Below, one piece after another: positions 37,601 to 45,096 of a stretch of DNA of 64,000 bases. The stretch spans positions 6,716,332 to 6,780,331 of the forward strand of contig CAXIPT010000002.1 of NCBI GenBank assembly GCA_964030475.1, given 5' to 3'. Each line of letters opens with the position of its first letter. The stretch's first letter is position 1. This DNA is from Tethya wilhelma (taxonomy: Eukaryota; Porifera; Demospongiae; Tethyida; Tethyidae). The notes under the pieces were generated by a model. The model was not told where the DNA came from and ran no database searches. It saw only the letters and a list, made by a program, of their open reading frames with translations. The position numbers were made by a program, and so were the translations under genes.

Positions 37601-40600
37601 GATATTGATACAAAACAGTGGTCATCAGCTGAAAAGCTTCCAGAACCACTCTACTTTGCCTCAATAGCTATCTGTCATGATTATATCTACATTGGTGGGG
37701 GAGTCGGTGACTCCAGAGGCATCAGGGCAGTCTATACCTGCACCTTGACCAACTTTTTCTTGTCTTGTGAGTCAATATCAATAAGAAAACGTATAGCTCG
37801 ATCACTAACCAGTACTACTGGCATATGGAGTAAAATTGCTGATCTCCCAGTTTCGCTATCTACTTGTGTCACACTTCACGATCGATTGCTAGCCATCGGT
37901 GGCAGTAATTCCAAGCGCACACCCATTTCAGACGTTCGTATCTACCATCCCACCTCCAACACATGGGAGGTCATCAGCAAGATGAACTCTAGTCGTGGCC
38001 GGTGTTTTGCAGTTGTTCTCCCAACCAATGAGCTGATGGTGGTGGGTGGCTACACTAGTACTAGTGGAGACAGTCAAACTGACTCAGTAGAAATAGCAAC
38101 TGTTGTTTAATTTGTAGATTTGAAGTTACATAGATTTGTCATACATGTCCAGTAATGCCAGTAGTAGTCCCAAGTGTTCAAATTAGAATATTCATAGCTA
38201 CTAGAGACATAAATTTAAATATTCATGATAATCTTAATATTATAGGACCTATAGAGGGAATACAGCTAGGACGAGCACTAGCTCTGTGGTTAGAGCTGTA
38301 GGCCTAGGGCCCTCCGGGCCCTAGGCCTACAGCCTCCATCTATATGGCTAGCGGATAATTCGGGCTGAGGATAGTGGCTAGGACTAGGGTTAGCGCTAGG
38401 GCTAGGGCCAGGGATAGGGGTGGGTATGGCTAGTGCTAGGGGCTAGGGATTATATATAGGCACGATATTATGATTAGTAATTCTCATGACTAAGGAGAAA
38501 AATTGGGGAAATGGCAGGAGCAGCATGGTGGCTTAGGGAGTAAGTAGATCAGCTTTAGAGTGTGTGGTACATGGTTCTAGTCTTGCTAGGTGCTATATTC
38601 TTTCCTTCTTTGTCAAAAATATTTTTTACAGTTCTTTGAAACATTTTCTAAGTTTTTTTTAGTAACTTATCCCAGGATAATCCCAGGATATCCCATGGCA
38701 TTACTGGACAACACTCAGATTTGTTATGTTTCAAAATATCAGGCGATCATGCATCATTTACAAATAATCACAAAAATTAATAGACCACATATATGGCCAT
38801 TATACTATAGGCTATAGCTATCATGGGCTATAGCTATCATGGCCTGATTCCACTTGTACAACATTGCTTAGTATAGTGACTATTACTAGCAAATGCCTAC
38901 GACATTTGGGGGCGAGCGTGAGCGCCTAAATAATGTGTTGCACATGTAATAGTACGTATTGTCAGTGGCGGATCCAGGGGGAGATCCAAGGGATCCATGG
39001 ATCCCCCCTTTCAGTTGAGACCTCGCATTATAATTAACTGTGGAGACTGGAAAAGTGCTTGTTGGAACCCCCCTTTCAACTTAAAATTAACAAAAGCAAC
39101 TCAAAATCTCACTAAATGGCAGTTATTTGTGAAAGATAATGTAGTTTCTGTCTCTTTCTCGCCGTTTTTTCGCCATTCAGGCCTTATTCTGGTAAAATTT
39201 TAGCTGCAGGCACGCTAAAGAGGCGGGGCTATGAGACCAGAAATGGGCGTGGCCAAGCAAAAATTTTTCGCGCGCTTCGCGCGCATTCATTTGAACCCCC
39301 CTTTTCGAAATCCTAGATCCGCCACTGATTGTGTCCACAATAATGAATCAAATGTGAGGTTAATGGTAATGACATCATGTTTGTAAACTTGCATGTGTGG
39401 ATGTGATAACATTGAGAGAATGGGTGAATATTGTTCAGAGTTGATTTAGTTTTGGACAGTTCAAATGCTGCTGCAAGTCTAGATGCTGTGTGGTTAGCTG
39501 GTGAGATCACACGGCAGAAAAAAGAGCAGTAGACATGTTCAACAAAGCAAAGAGAAAGAAGACAGAGAAGAAGAATATCTCTAAATTATCATAATATTGC
39601 TGGATGAGTCAGTAAAAGTAGCCAGAGACTGAGTCTACCTACCGAGCTTGTCTATGGTTGTCAGACTATGCCCATCTGCATCTTGCTGTCACCTCACTTG
39701 TCTTTGTTCTGGTGTCTCATTGTCTCAGCTCCCTCTGCTTTCTTTGTGAGTGTTTGTCTTGCGGCTTTATAGCGCTTAGCTACTTGGAATTGGCTAGCTA
39801 GCTGGCCACGTGCAAGTACTTGAATTGTTCAAAATTACTTGTTGATGTCATTACAAATTCGAAAAATTCAAACAGGAAATGCTATTTACGGAATGGTGCG
39901 TACAGACATCACACACAGATCACACAACCGGAAGTGCACAGACTCGAATGTCGTGTAATATATATGTGGGGCTCGCTCACGCTCGCCCCAATAATTAATA
40001 ATTTTTAACTATACGCAAAAATAGGCATGCACACATGGTCACTACCAATACCCTCTTGTCACTACATATTTTTTAATACCTCAGCACCATGATGCAGGTC
40101 ATGCCATTACATGTAGGCTTTGAGATCTAGTTTGTTAGTCAACTAGGGTCTATGGATAGTAGTACTACTATTCTCTGCTCTGATACCAGTGGGTTCAAGT
40201 AGCTCAGTATATACTACGGTAAGAGCATTCAACTCGAATTCGAAAGACCTGGATTCGAATCACAGCTAGATCTCAAGATGCTTTCCGATGAACTTTCATG
40301 CATGTATTTACGTGTTTGTCAACCTGACTACATAACTCACATTGGCTCCATGGTCAAGTAGCGTCTCTGCAAACTCATACAGCCCATCCTCACACACACG
40401 AACAAGAACCGGTGTAGGGCAATACTTGTCAACAATTGTGTTTGGATCAACTGCAGCAGAGTCTAAGAGCTTCCTAAAGACAAACGTCATAAGATAAGAC
40501 AGTCAAAATTATTTATTATTCTATACTTTCAGGACAATTTCAACAAACATCAAAAAACCGCATTTAATATGATTGTTGATAAATCTTTTGGTGATCGAGG

Positions 40601-42438
40601 ATATAATTTATAACTTACTTGAACTCTTGTAAGTTTCTGGTCTCAACTGCTTTGAGCAGTCTCTCAGCGGCTGGAGTTAGCAACTGGGAGACAGCTTTGA
40701 GCTTCTCATAACGACTGGTGAGTGACAACTTCACAGCTTCATCAGAGCAGGAAGATGAGCTTTCCTACAATGAAACAGTATCATGTGACTACAAGATCAA
40801 GTCATACGACCATTGAAAATTACAGCACCTTCGATAGTACATCTACATAATTAGTGATTCTCATGGAAAATGATAACTGAAAGACTTTCCAACTAACATT
40901 ATCAAGTTTCAGTAAGTTTTCTCAAAAAATTGTCTATATTATTGTAACGTAGTTGCGCGGGTAGTAGTTGGCCAGAGAACGATATAGTCAGAATGATCTT
41001 CAAACTCAAAAAGGCTATGGGGCAGCTATTTATAGAGAACTACAGCCCTTGCACAAAACACAGGAAATGCTCAACACAGACAAATGGGTGGTACACAACA
41101 CAATAGATGATAAGGTTCAATTAACACAACAATAGCACAGAATAGTCTCAGTTAGAACACATGTTCGTTACATTATAATAGGATTCTAAAGAACAGAAAC
41201 CATAATATACACAACTAAATTAATTAGGTTACTGTGCTTTATAGTTACTATCTAGTTGTTCTTGCTATACAAGTTCGAATTATGAACAGTTAATACAATA
41301 TCTTTAACAAGAGCTTAAACAAAACAAACCTGTCTCAACATGCTTGCAGGCTCCAGGGTGTGCATGGCAGTGGATGATTCTCCCAATGAGTCAACTCGCC
41401 CACGCTTCTCAATGTTAGCCAAACTAGTGTTGATCTCCTCAATGGCCTGTTCAATTCTCTCTTGGACTGTATTGCCATGGCAATCCACAGCCTACAAGTA
41501 TGCACAATATTTTTAAAAAATGGTGATTGTTATAATATAGCAGGGCACTGAATGATTTATATGTACACATGCAGCCAAATAAATTCTTTGTTCAAGAAAC
41601 TAAATATGAAACTAAAGGGGGAGAGGAGAATAATACCCTATATTAATAGCTATAGCGCTAGGCCAGCTTGAAAATAAATATGTACCTCTGTATCAGCTCC
41701 AATAGAAAGTAGGAATTCCACTAGCTCTGTATGTCCTGCATGCATATGTACGTTATAGCATACATATACAATCGTGAATATGTATATTACACCCTTATCT
41801 TTACAAACAGTCCAAAACGGTAACCTATTTAAAAAGAACCCTCCCAATGCCTGCTCAGTGCTCAGGCAAGTGTTTGTACAAGATATGATGTTCAGTTGCA
41901 CTAGCCTCGTTCCCAGGCTCTCACTTTCGACCTTACACTCACAATAAGGACGGAGAGAGCCTGGTCAGAAAAATAACATGAATGACGTGGGGATAGACAC
42001 TAGGGTAGACACGTCCTTTGACCTCTGCAAGCTGCAACGAGTCTGAACTAATGCTGCTACCATTTAAGCTGACAAATCCATGAAAATATAAGCAAGGTAA
42101 GTACAGTAAAATTACTTACTCTCGAGTTGTTTGTGCTAGGCGCTAGTAAAACAGCACGATCGCTGTAGGGGTCAAAGGTCACATCTATACCTTTATGTCA
42201 TCAATGACGAAATTCACGTGATATTTCCGACAAGGCTCTCTCTATCCTTACCGTGAGTGTAAGGTCAAAGGTGAGAGCCTGGAAGCAAGGCTACATGCAG
42301 TTGCACATGATCCGTGCATGTACGTAGTGAATAGGATACCTGCCATTGCAGCATAGAAGAGAGGTGTCCAACTGTCACTGCCTCCGTGAAGATTAATGTC
42401 AGCACCATGAGCTACTAGTGCATGAGCCATAGCACTGT

Positions 42439-42475
<37 letters not shown>

Positions 42476-44127
42476 GTGTGTGTGTGTGTGAATGTGTGTG
42501 GATGTGTGCAATTTTGCTCGATACAATCAATCTTCCCCTAAAAATGTGTGCCCCTACTATTTGACAACTATAACAAAAGTGTCTGGAGCAAACAATGCAG
42601 CTATCCTAATAAAGCCGCCATACATTACCTGTTCCCCATGGCACAAGCCAGATGAAGTGGAGCGTGTGACTGCTGGTTACGCTGGTCCACGACCTTCTCT
42701 GTATCTCCGTCAAACCCTCCACCATCTTCTACCTCCCCCAGCACCCTCTCCACCTCTCTCTCATCACCACTCTGAACAGCAAGACTCAGGGACAATGGCT
42801 CCTGGAAGAAAATGAACAATACAATCATGTATTAAGTAGTCATGCATGCATGTAGCTGTGTGGAATCGACTGGAATTCGAAAGACCAGGGTTCGAATCTC
42901 AGCTAGATCTCAGGATTTTTTCCAATGAACTTTCATGCGTGTAGCAAAATGAATTTGGAGTAGAATATCACTTGCCTTAGCAGGCATTGGGAGGGTTCCT
43001 TTAGATTTTGGGATTGTTTTTAAAGATTAGACTGTTAATTTGATTTTCATGTATAAAACTTGATTGATTATCTAATGACTGACTATAATTGTTAGCCTCA
43101 TACTCAGGTTCTCCCTTTGATTTGAGAGCCTGGATACAAGGCTATAATTGTAGCATACCAGTTACAGCTTTAACTAAAAATACTACTGTAACATACCGAT
43201 TCTTAGTAAGCAGTATTCTTGAGTAAATGTGGAAAATATTTCACTATCTATGGCATAATATTTTACACTTATTTTCTAGCATAACAATAGTAAACCTGAT
43301 TAATAATGCATAATGTTACTAAAAACAAGCAAATTATCATTACCTTGTGCAAGAGTTTGCACATTTCCCCTCCCATTGAGAGATTGAGGGCAGTGTAGCC
43401 ACCAGAATCACGAGCAAACTCGTTCGCTCCTGCCTCCAACAGAAGAACAGCTACATCAACGTGGTTGTGGACACTGGCATAATGGAGGGCTGTTCGCTGA
43501 CGAGTCCCACCTTTCAAGTTGACAGATGCCTTGTATGGAGGAAAATAGAGCACATGCATATGTTTGGATAAATTTAAAAACAGAATGGCACTGTGTATAG
43601 AATAAGTCAAGATTCTATAATTATGGCACAACAATTTGGCAGATTTTAATACTAGTGAATTGGTAAAGATCATTAATATTAAATCCGTCAAACAGTCACT
43701 TTTATGGAACACATATACAGAACAGTTGTATTGCTGCATGTGCTCCTCCCAAAATAAAAATCCACTAATCACGAATATTTTAACAATCCACCAAATTTTT
43801 TTTCTGCCAATATTTGTGCAGTATACGATATACTTTTTTTACGTACGTGGGCTTAAAAAAGTGATTAAGAAGATGCATTTTAAGATGCTCAGTGTGAATG
43901 GTCGACATTGTAGTTTAGACTAGTATGTGGAATAACTCACTCCATTTATTATCAAGAACTCCACGACCTTCTTGCGACCTTTGGCACTGGCTAGATGTAG
44001 AGCACTCTTGTGCCTGAGGCCGAGGGCATTAGGACTGGAGGAGGTGGAGGAGAGGAGTCTGACGACCTCATTGTAGTCCCCAGCCTCAGCCGCAGCACAC
44101 AGGAGGACAGTGCTCAACAGCACCTTC
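26663..44127 (-). CDS. Ankyrin-repeat protein with C-terminal RING finger (probable E3 ligase), 5' end missing
   Basis: Fourteen exons on the minus strand join without a phase error: 44127-43941, 43529-43344, 42801-42629, 42434-42340, 41735-41686, 41491-41330, 40764-40619, 40473-40341, 29605-29495, 29032-28878, 28601-28397, 28316-28200, 27122-26952, 26749-26663, giving about 658 residues. Joined exons restore ankyrin motifs across junctions, for example NG|ASVN, MGN|SAMAH, MAG|HTELV and HGAN|ITQTG. The middle exons (41491-40619) are helical, not ankyrin. The last two exons form a C3HC4-like RING: CRIC, PCGH, FCSVC, then TCALD, with Asp where the eighth ligand is usually Cys. The arrangement predicts a ubiquitin ligase whose ankyrins bind substrate (family inference). 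The first exon shown starts mid-codon, so at least one 5' exon lies upstream, perhaps in the gap at 44465. The intron 29606-40340 contains two kinase genes on the other strand. Confidence 0.82.
28603..28637. repeat. (TG)n microsatellite at a splice acceptor
   Basis: Reads (CA)n on the coding strand and forms the tract directly upstream of the CAG| acceptor of exon 28601-28397. Confidence 0.9.
29212..29290 (-). repeat. tRNA-derived SINE-like fragment
   Basis: On the minus strand it has GTAGCTCAGTG (A-box-like) and, about 45 bases on, GGGGTTGAATCC (B-box-like) as in a tRNA. No acceptor stem closes, so this is a SINE-type promoter relic within an intron and not a working tRNA. Confidence 0.45.
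29825..30131 (+). promoter_or_regulatory. Conserved upstream region of kinase-kelch gene 1
   Basis: Aligns with 35128-35419 over about 300 bases, up to the start codon: shared GTCTTGTGGGAGTCAAACCA, GGCAATCATCCAGCTA, AAGTTTCAGTC and GTGACTGGCT. It is duplicated together with the gene, so it marks the promoter-containing unit; specific factor sites were not identified. Confidence 0.5.
30132..32717 (+). CDS. TKL-type protein kinase with coiled coil and kelch domain, copy 1
   Basis: Intronless, 861 residues from ATG 30132. The kinase domain spans about 26-310: glycine loop GIGSYG (33-38), catalytic Lys in AAKII (53), HRDLSSNN (159-166), DFG (179-181), MPPEA (207-211). All key residues are present, so it should be active; the HRDLSSNN loop is of TKL type and substrate class (Ser/Thr or Tyr) cannot be fixed. 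Residues about 320-560 are Gln/Glu/Lys-rich coiled coil ending in tandem units with QIQELEQ and LQKRKPP. Residues about 575-861 hold kelch units (AIGGCD, VVGGRGQD, YIGGGVGD, AIGGSDSK, VVGGYTS), likely a beta-propeller for partner binding. It lies inside an intron of the ankyrin-RING gene on the opposite strand and is paralogous to 35420-38110. Confidence 0.9.
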   Translation: MYASVTAIRQQYQADTPAIGFGSIKLLKDQTLGIGSYGIVCKALCDDLLCAAKIIHQTLFDQNAHQQIDRQREHRLPIHRFEQECEFMSAIRHPNIVQFLGTHQDPQTGLPVLLMELMDDSLTHFLESSQDVVPYHIQVNFCHDIALAISYLHSNKITHRDLSSNNVLLRGNVIVKVTDFGMAKLGGKNPQVTRGSFTMCPGTDAYMPPEAVKDSPVYTEKIDSFAIGTLIIQILTRCFPKPGDRHKIVHTTDPRFPTIEVRTSEIERRQNHIRLVDPNHPLLPIALDCLKDSDVERPSAQELCHRVAALKETPQFTESAGRAQERSGNTTKEREEDLQQVQDKNQENRQMRQEHAKQIQELQQIIESQNNNLQQNSDIIKNKEQKCQQLKETIRVQHRKLAQVIRELENSQQEIAQFQKQIHEQEQQLQKRKPPTEVLAKQLQKKTLPTDILAKPQPSLRDSQKQIQELEQSQKKKPPNEVPTKLKRKPQIKVPQTSLRDPEKQIQELEQQLQKSNPPTKLLAKPQLSLNADPPETHLYDTITTRATATRDSFTLRWREGNKAPRMMARVSNAVVDGEMVYFSDGEKAVYSYNSRDKSWEQLPDCLNLFSSLVVIQNSLTAIGGCDIRKELTNQLLSLTGDGRRSKIWREVFPPMPTKRTYAISVCTRQALIVVGGRGQDTKILRTVEVMDIDTKQWTSAEKLPEPLYFASITICHDYVYIGGGVGDSRGIRAVYTCILTDLFLSLESRSLRKRIARSLATSPTGIWSKIADLPISLSTCITLHDRLLAIGGSDSKHTPISDVRMYHPTSGTWEVISKMNSSRGRCFAAVLPTNELMVVGGYTSTSGDSQTDSIEIATVV
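32718..33110 (+). other. 3' flank of kinase gene 1, duplicated with the gene
   Basis: The stretches 32735-32890 (ATCAGGCGATTATGCATGCA and following) and 33003-33110 match 38737-38890 and 40090-40200 downstream of kinase gene 2. The duplicated unit therefore reaches about 400 bases past the stop codon. Confidence 0.6.
33111..33775. other. Spacer between kinase gene 1 and the kelch pseudogene
   Basis: No supported gene. GCGGTGAT at 33343 and ATCACCGC near 33621 are inverted, hinting at a small decayed element. Confidence 0.35.
33781..33982 (+). pseudogene. Truncated kelch tail of a third kinase-kelch copy
   Basis: About 200 bases match the last 66 codons of kinase gene 2 (37910-38110) from AAGCGCACACCCATTTCAG to the VEIATVV stop, with a few changes (MVVGGY to MVGGGY, TSTSGD to TSTSRD). 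Nothing upstream resembles the kinase, coiled coil or remaining kelch units. It is followed by the same ATCAGGCGATCATGCATCATTT flank. The frame could start at an upstream codon, but a single kelch blade would not fold alone. Confidence 0.85.
34180..35400 (+). repeat. Segmental duplication upstream of kinase gene 2 (plus copy)
   Basis: Matches, in inverted orientation, 48297-49650 and 44466-44768. Shared marks include CGAGTTATCGTAAAGTTATG, GGTAAAATCAATGGACCACG and GGTTTGACTCCCAC (complement). A 62-codon frame is kept open in both copies (34602-34790 and 49044-49232), but it starts with TTG and is probably chance. Confidence 0.8.
35420..38110 (+). CDS. TKL-type protein kinase with coiled coil and kelch domain, copy 2
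   Basis: Intronless, 896 residues. Same order as copy 1: kinase (GIGSYG loop, AAKII lysine, HRDLSSNN, DFGMAK, MPPEA), helical linker, Gln/Lys-rich coiled coil, kelch propeller ending VEIATVV. The kinase and kelch parts are nearly identical to copy 1, while the coiled coil is longer because it has more units of the form SLRDPQKQIQELEQ plus LQKRKPPTEVLAK. Conservation of all catalytic residues in both copies argues that both are under selection or are very recent. It lies on the plus strand within the long intron of the ankyrin-RING gene, 2.7 kb from copy 1. Pathway and substrate are unknown; the kelch domain suggests an adaptor or substrate-recruiting role. Confidence 0.9.
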   Translation: MYANVTAIQRQHQDTPAIGFSSIQLLKDQTLGIGSYGIVCKALCDDLLCAAKIIHQTLIDQNAHQQIDHQREHRLPIHRFEQECEFMSAIRHPNIVQFLGTHQDPQTGLPVLLMELMDDSLTHFLESSPDAVPYHIQVNFCHDIALAISYLHSNKITHRDLSSNNVLLRGNVIVKVTDFGMAKLGGINHQVTRRSFTMCPGTDAYMPPEAVKDPPVYTEKIDSFAIGTLIIQILTRCFPKPGDRHKIVHTTDPRFPTIEVRTSEIERRQNHIRLVDPKHPLLPIALDCLKDSDVERPSAQKLCHRVTALKEIHQFTESAMRAQERPGNTTTEREEELEQQVQDKDHIIQQKDEENHQMRQEYAKQIQQLQQIIGLQNNNLQQNSDIINNKEQECQQLKGTIRVQQIQLQQVTEELEDSQKRVARLQIQIQELEQQLQKRKSQTELLAKLQPSSSIRDPQKQIQELEQLQKRKPPTEVLAKQKRKPSIEVPQLSLRDPQKQIQELEQLQNRKSPSEVLAKQLQKTKPPIEAPQLSPRDPEKQIQELEQQLQKRKSPTEVLAKPLPSLRNPSAETHLYEIITTRATATRDSFTLRWKEGNKAPRTIARVSNAVVDGEMVYFSDGDKAVYRYNSRDKSWEQLPDCLNSFNSLVVIQNSLTAIGGCDIRKELTNQLLSLTGDGRRSKIWREVFPPMPTKRAYAISVCTRQTLIVVGGRGQDMKILKTVEVMDIDTKQWSSAEKLPEPLYFASIAICHDYIYIGGGVGDSRGIRAVYTCTLTNFFLSCESISIRKRIARSLTSTTGIWSKIADLPVSLSTCVTLHDRLLAIGGSNSKRTPISDVRIYHPTSNTWEVISKMNSSRGRCFAVVLPTNELMVVGGYTSTSGDSQTDSVEIATVV
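38306..38342. repeat. Near-perfect palindrome, 17-bp arms
   Basis: TGTAGGCCTAGGGCCC, then a 3-base centre, then GGGCCCTAGGCCTACA. It would form a stable GC-rich hairpin in DNA or RNA and is followed by irregular GGGCTA/GGGATA units to about 38450. Confidence 0.85.
38525..38592 (+). repeat. tRNA-like SINE head
   Basis: TGGTGGCTTAGGGAGTAAG and, about 40 bases later, GGTTCTAGTCTTGC resemble the A and B boxes of a tRNA-derived pol III promoter. It does not fold to a full cloverleaf. Confidence 0.35.
38963..39327. mobile_element. MITE with CAGTGGCGGATC ends and ATTGT target duplication
   Basis: Terminal inverted repeats CAGTGGCGGATC and GATCCGCCACTG, both flanked by the 5-base direct repeat ATTGT (38958-38962 and 39328-39332). 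The interior has CCCCCCTTTC motifs near both ends and a CGCGCGCTTCGCGCGC palindrome. No transposase. It inserted into the 3' flank of kinase gene 2. Confidence 0.85.
39333..40200. other. Intron sequence, no gene recognised
   Basis: Non-coding part of the long ankyrin-RING intron. The segment 40090-40200 belongs to the duplicated kinase 3' flank; the remainder is unique in this window. Confidence 0.4.
40197..40300 (+). repeat. tRNA-derived SINE, copy 1
   Basis: GTAGCTCAGTATATACTACGG.AAGAGC gives an A-box-like start, and GGATTCGAATCACAGCTAG a B-box. The following AGATCTCAAGATG.TTTCC is shared with a second copy at 42862-42945. Confidence 0.6.
41901..42297. mobile_element. Inverted-repeat element flanked by CAGTTGCA
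   Basis: About 60-base terminal inverted repeats beginning near TAGCCTCGTTCCCAGGCTCT and ending AGAGCCTGGAAGCAAGGCTA, with CTTACACTCAC and GTGAGTGTAAG inside. CAGTTGCA occurs directly on both sides (41893-41900 and 42298-42305), an 8-base duplication as in hAT elements. It lies inside an intron of the ankyrin-RING gene. Confidence 0.75.
42441..42490. repeat. (TG)n microsatellite at a splice acceptor
   Basis: TG dinucleotides with one CG, beginning a few bases upstream of the CATGACAG| acceptor of exon 42434-42340 as read on the coding strand. Confidence 0.9.
42862..42945 (+). repeat. tRNA-derived SINE, truncated copy 2
   Basis: Keeps AATTCGAAAGACC, the B-box-like GGGTTCGAATCTCAGCTAG and the tail AGATCTCAGGATTTTTTCC seen at 40230-40300. 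The A-box half is missing. Confidence 0.55.
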
Positions 44128-44399
44128 CTATTGTAATGATAAAAACATAAGTGCTTAAGGTGACATAAATACATTTAAAGATACAATTATTAGCAAAGTT
44201 TAGATTCTATTAGGTACACTAATATAGGCATGCATGCAGTGTTGTTTCGTCAGGAGGGCATACTTCAACGTCTAGAACTTCTACATTGTAGATGGAGGAA
44301 GAGAAGAAAGATATGGTGTGGTAATAATAAGATTAGTGAAAGTCATGCGCTACACATGGGTTGGAAGAAATGCACGTGCATTACAGGGCCACCCCCTTT

Positions 44400-44419
44400 A
44401 CACACACACACACACACAC

Positions 44420-44464
<45 letters not shown>

Positions 44465-44465
44465 N
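44400..44465. repeat. (CA)n microsatellite ending in an assembly gap
   Basis: About 60 bases of CA dinucleotides, then CACC and N. Microsatellites are typical contig breakpoints. Sequence immediately after the N belongs to the inverted kinase upstream region. Confidence 0.9.
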
Positions 44466-44768
44466 TGGCCAGTCACTTACTATGATTAGATTTAATGCTT
44501 GCTGATAAATGATATGCACTGCTAGCTGAATAGGTATCTAAAAGACTGAAACTTTTTGAATAAGTTACATCGATTTTTGTATAAAAACACTGAGAAGCTT
44601 TGAGTACTTAACTATGTATGCATGCATGTCCATGTATGACCAGCAATTAGTCGACCAGCAATGACCACAAAATAGCTGGATGGTTGCCAATCTATATATG
44701 GATGGGTGGGTGGTTTGACTCCCACAAGACTCTACCATTAGGATTTTTTTTTTTACTTAATTGATAGT
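44466..44768 (-). repeat. Inverted copy of the kinase upstream region, proximal part
   Basis: Reverse complement of 35105-35400: GCCAGTCACTTAC, AAACACTGAGAAGCTTTGAG and TTTGACTCCCACAAGACTCT are shared. Read on the minus strand it stops at the gap, about 20 bases short of where a kinase start codon would lie. Confidence 0.85.
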
Positions 44769-45063
44769 CATAATCAATTATAGTAAACTAGTGAATAGGC
44801 TTTGAATTAAGCTTTCATAATATATATATTTTTGGTAATAGCTAGATTTCTATCTCTAAAGCACTAAGCATGCATATTTTTAGTATATAATAGGCTAAAT
44901 TTTTGCCATTGAAAGTATGGCTAGGGCATGGTTTCTTCGATCTGAGGACATATTATGCTGACCAATAGCATATTTAGCAATTTTTTTCTAAAATCAGAAT
45001 TTACCAAAAAGTCTACCAAATTTACAAGCTTTAAAGGGTAATTTCATAATAATATTATGTAAT

Positions 45064-45096
45064 AGTTAAAGCACGAGTGCGCACGTGCTTTAACTA
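45064..45096. repeat. Short hairpin with 12-bp arms
   Basis: AGTTAAAGCACG and CGTGCTTTAACT surround AGTGCGCA. This is a perfect inverted repeat in otherwise featureless sequence. Confidence 0.75.

Larger units (their letters stand above)
38148..38725. mobile_element. Insertion in the 3' flank of kinase gene 2
   Basis: The kinase 1 and pseudogene flanks run straight from the stop codon into AATATCAGGCGAT, whereas here about 580 bases intervene. The insert contains a 37-base palindrome, degenerate GGGCTAGG units and tRNA-like boxes (38525-38590). Exact ends and target duplication are unclear. Confidence 0.55.
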
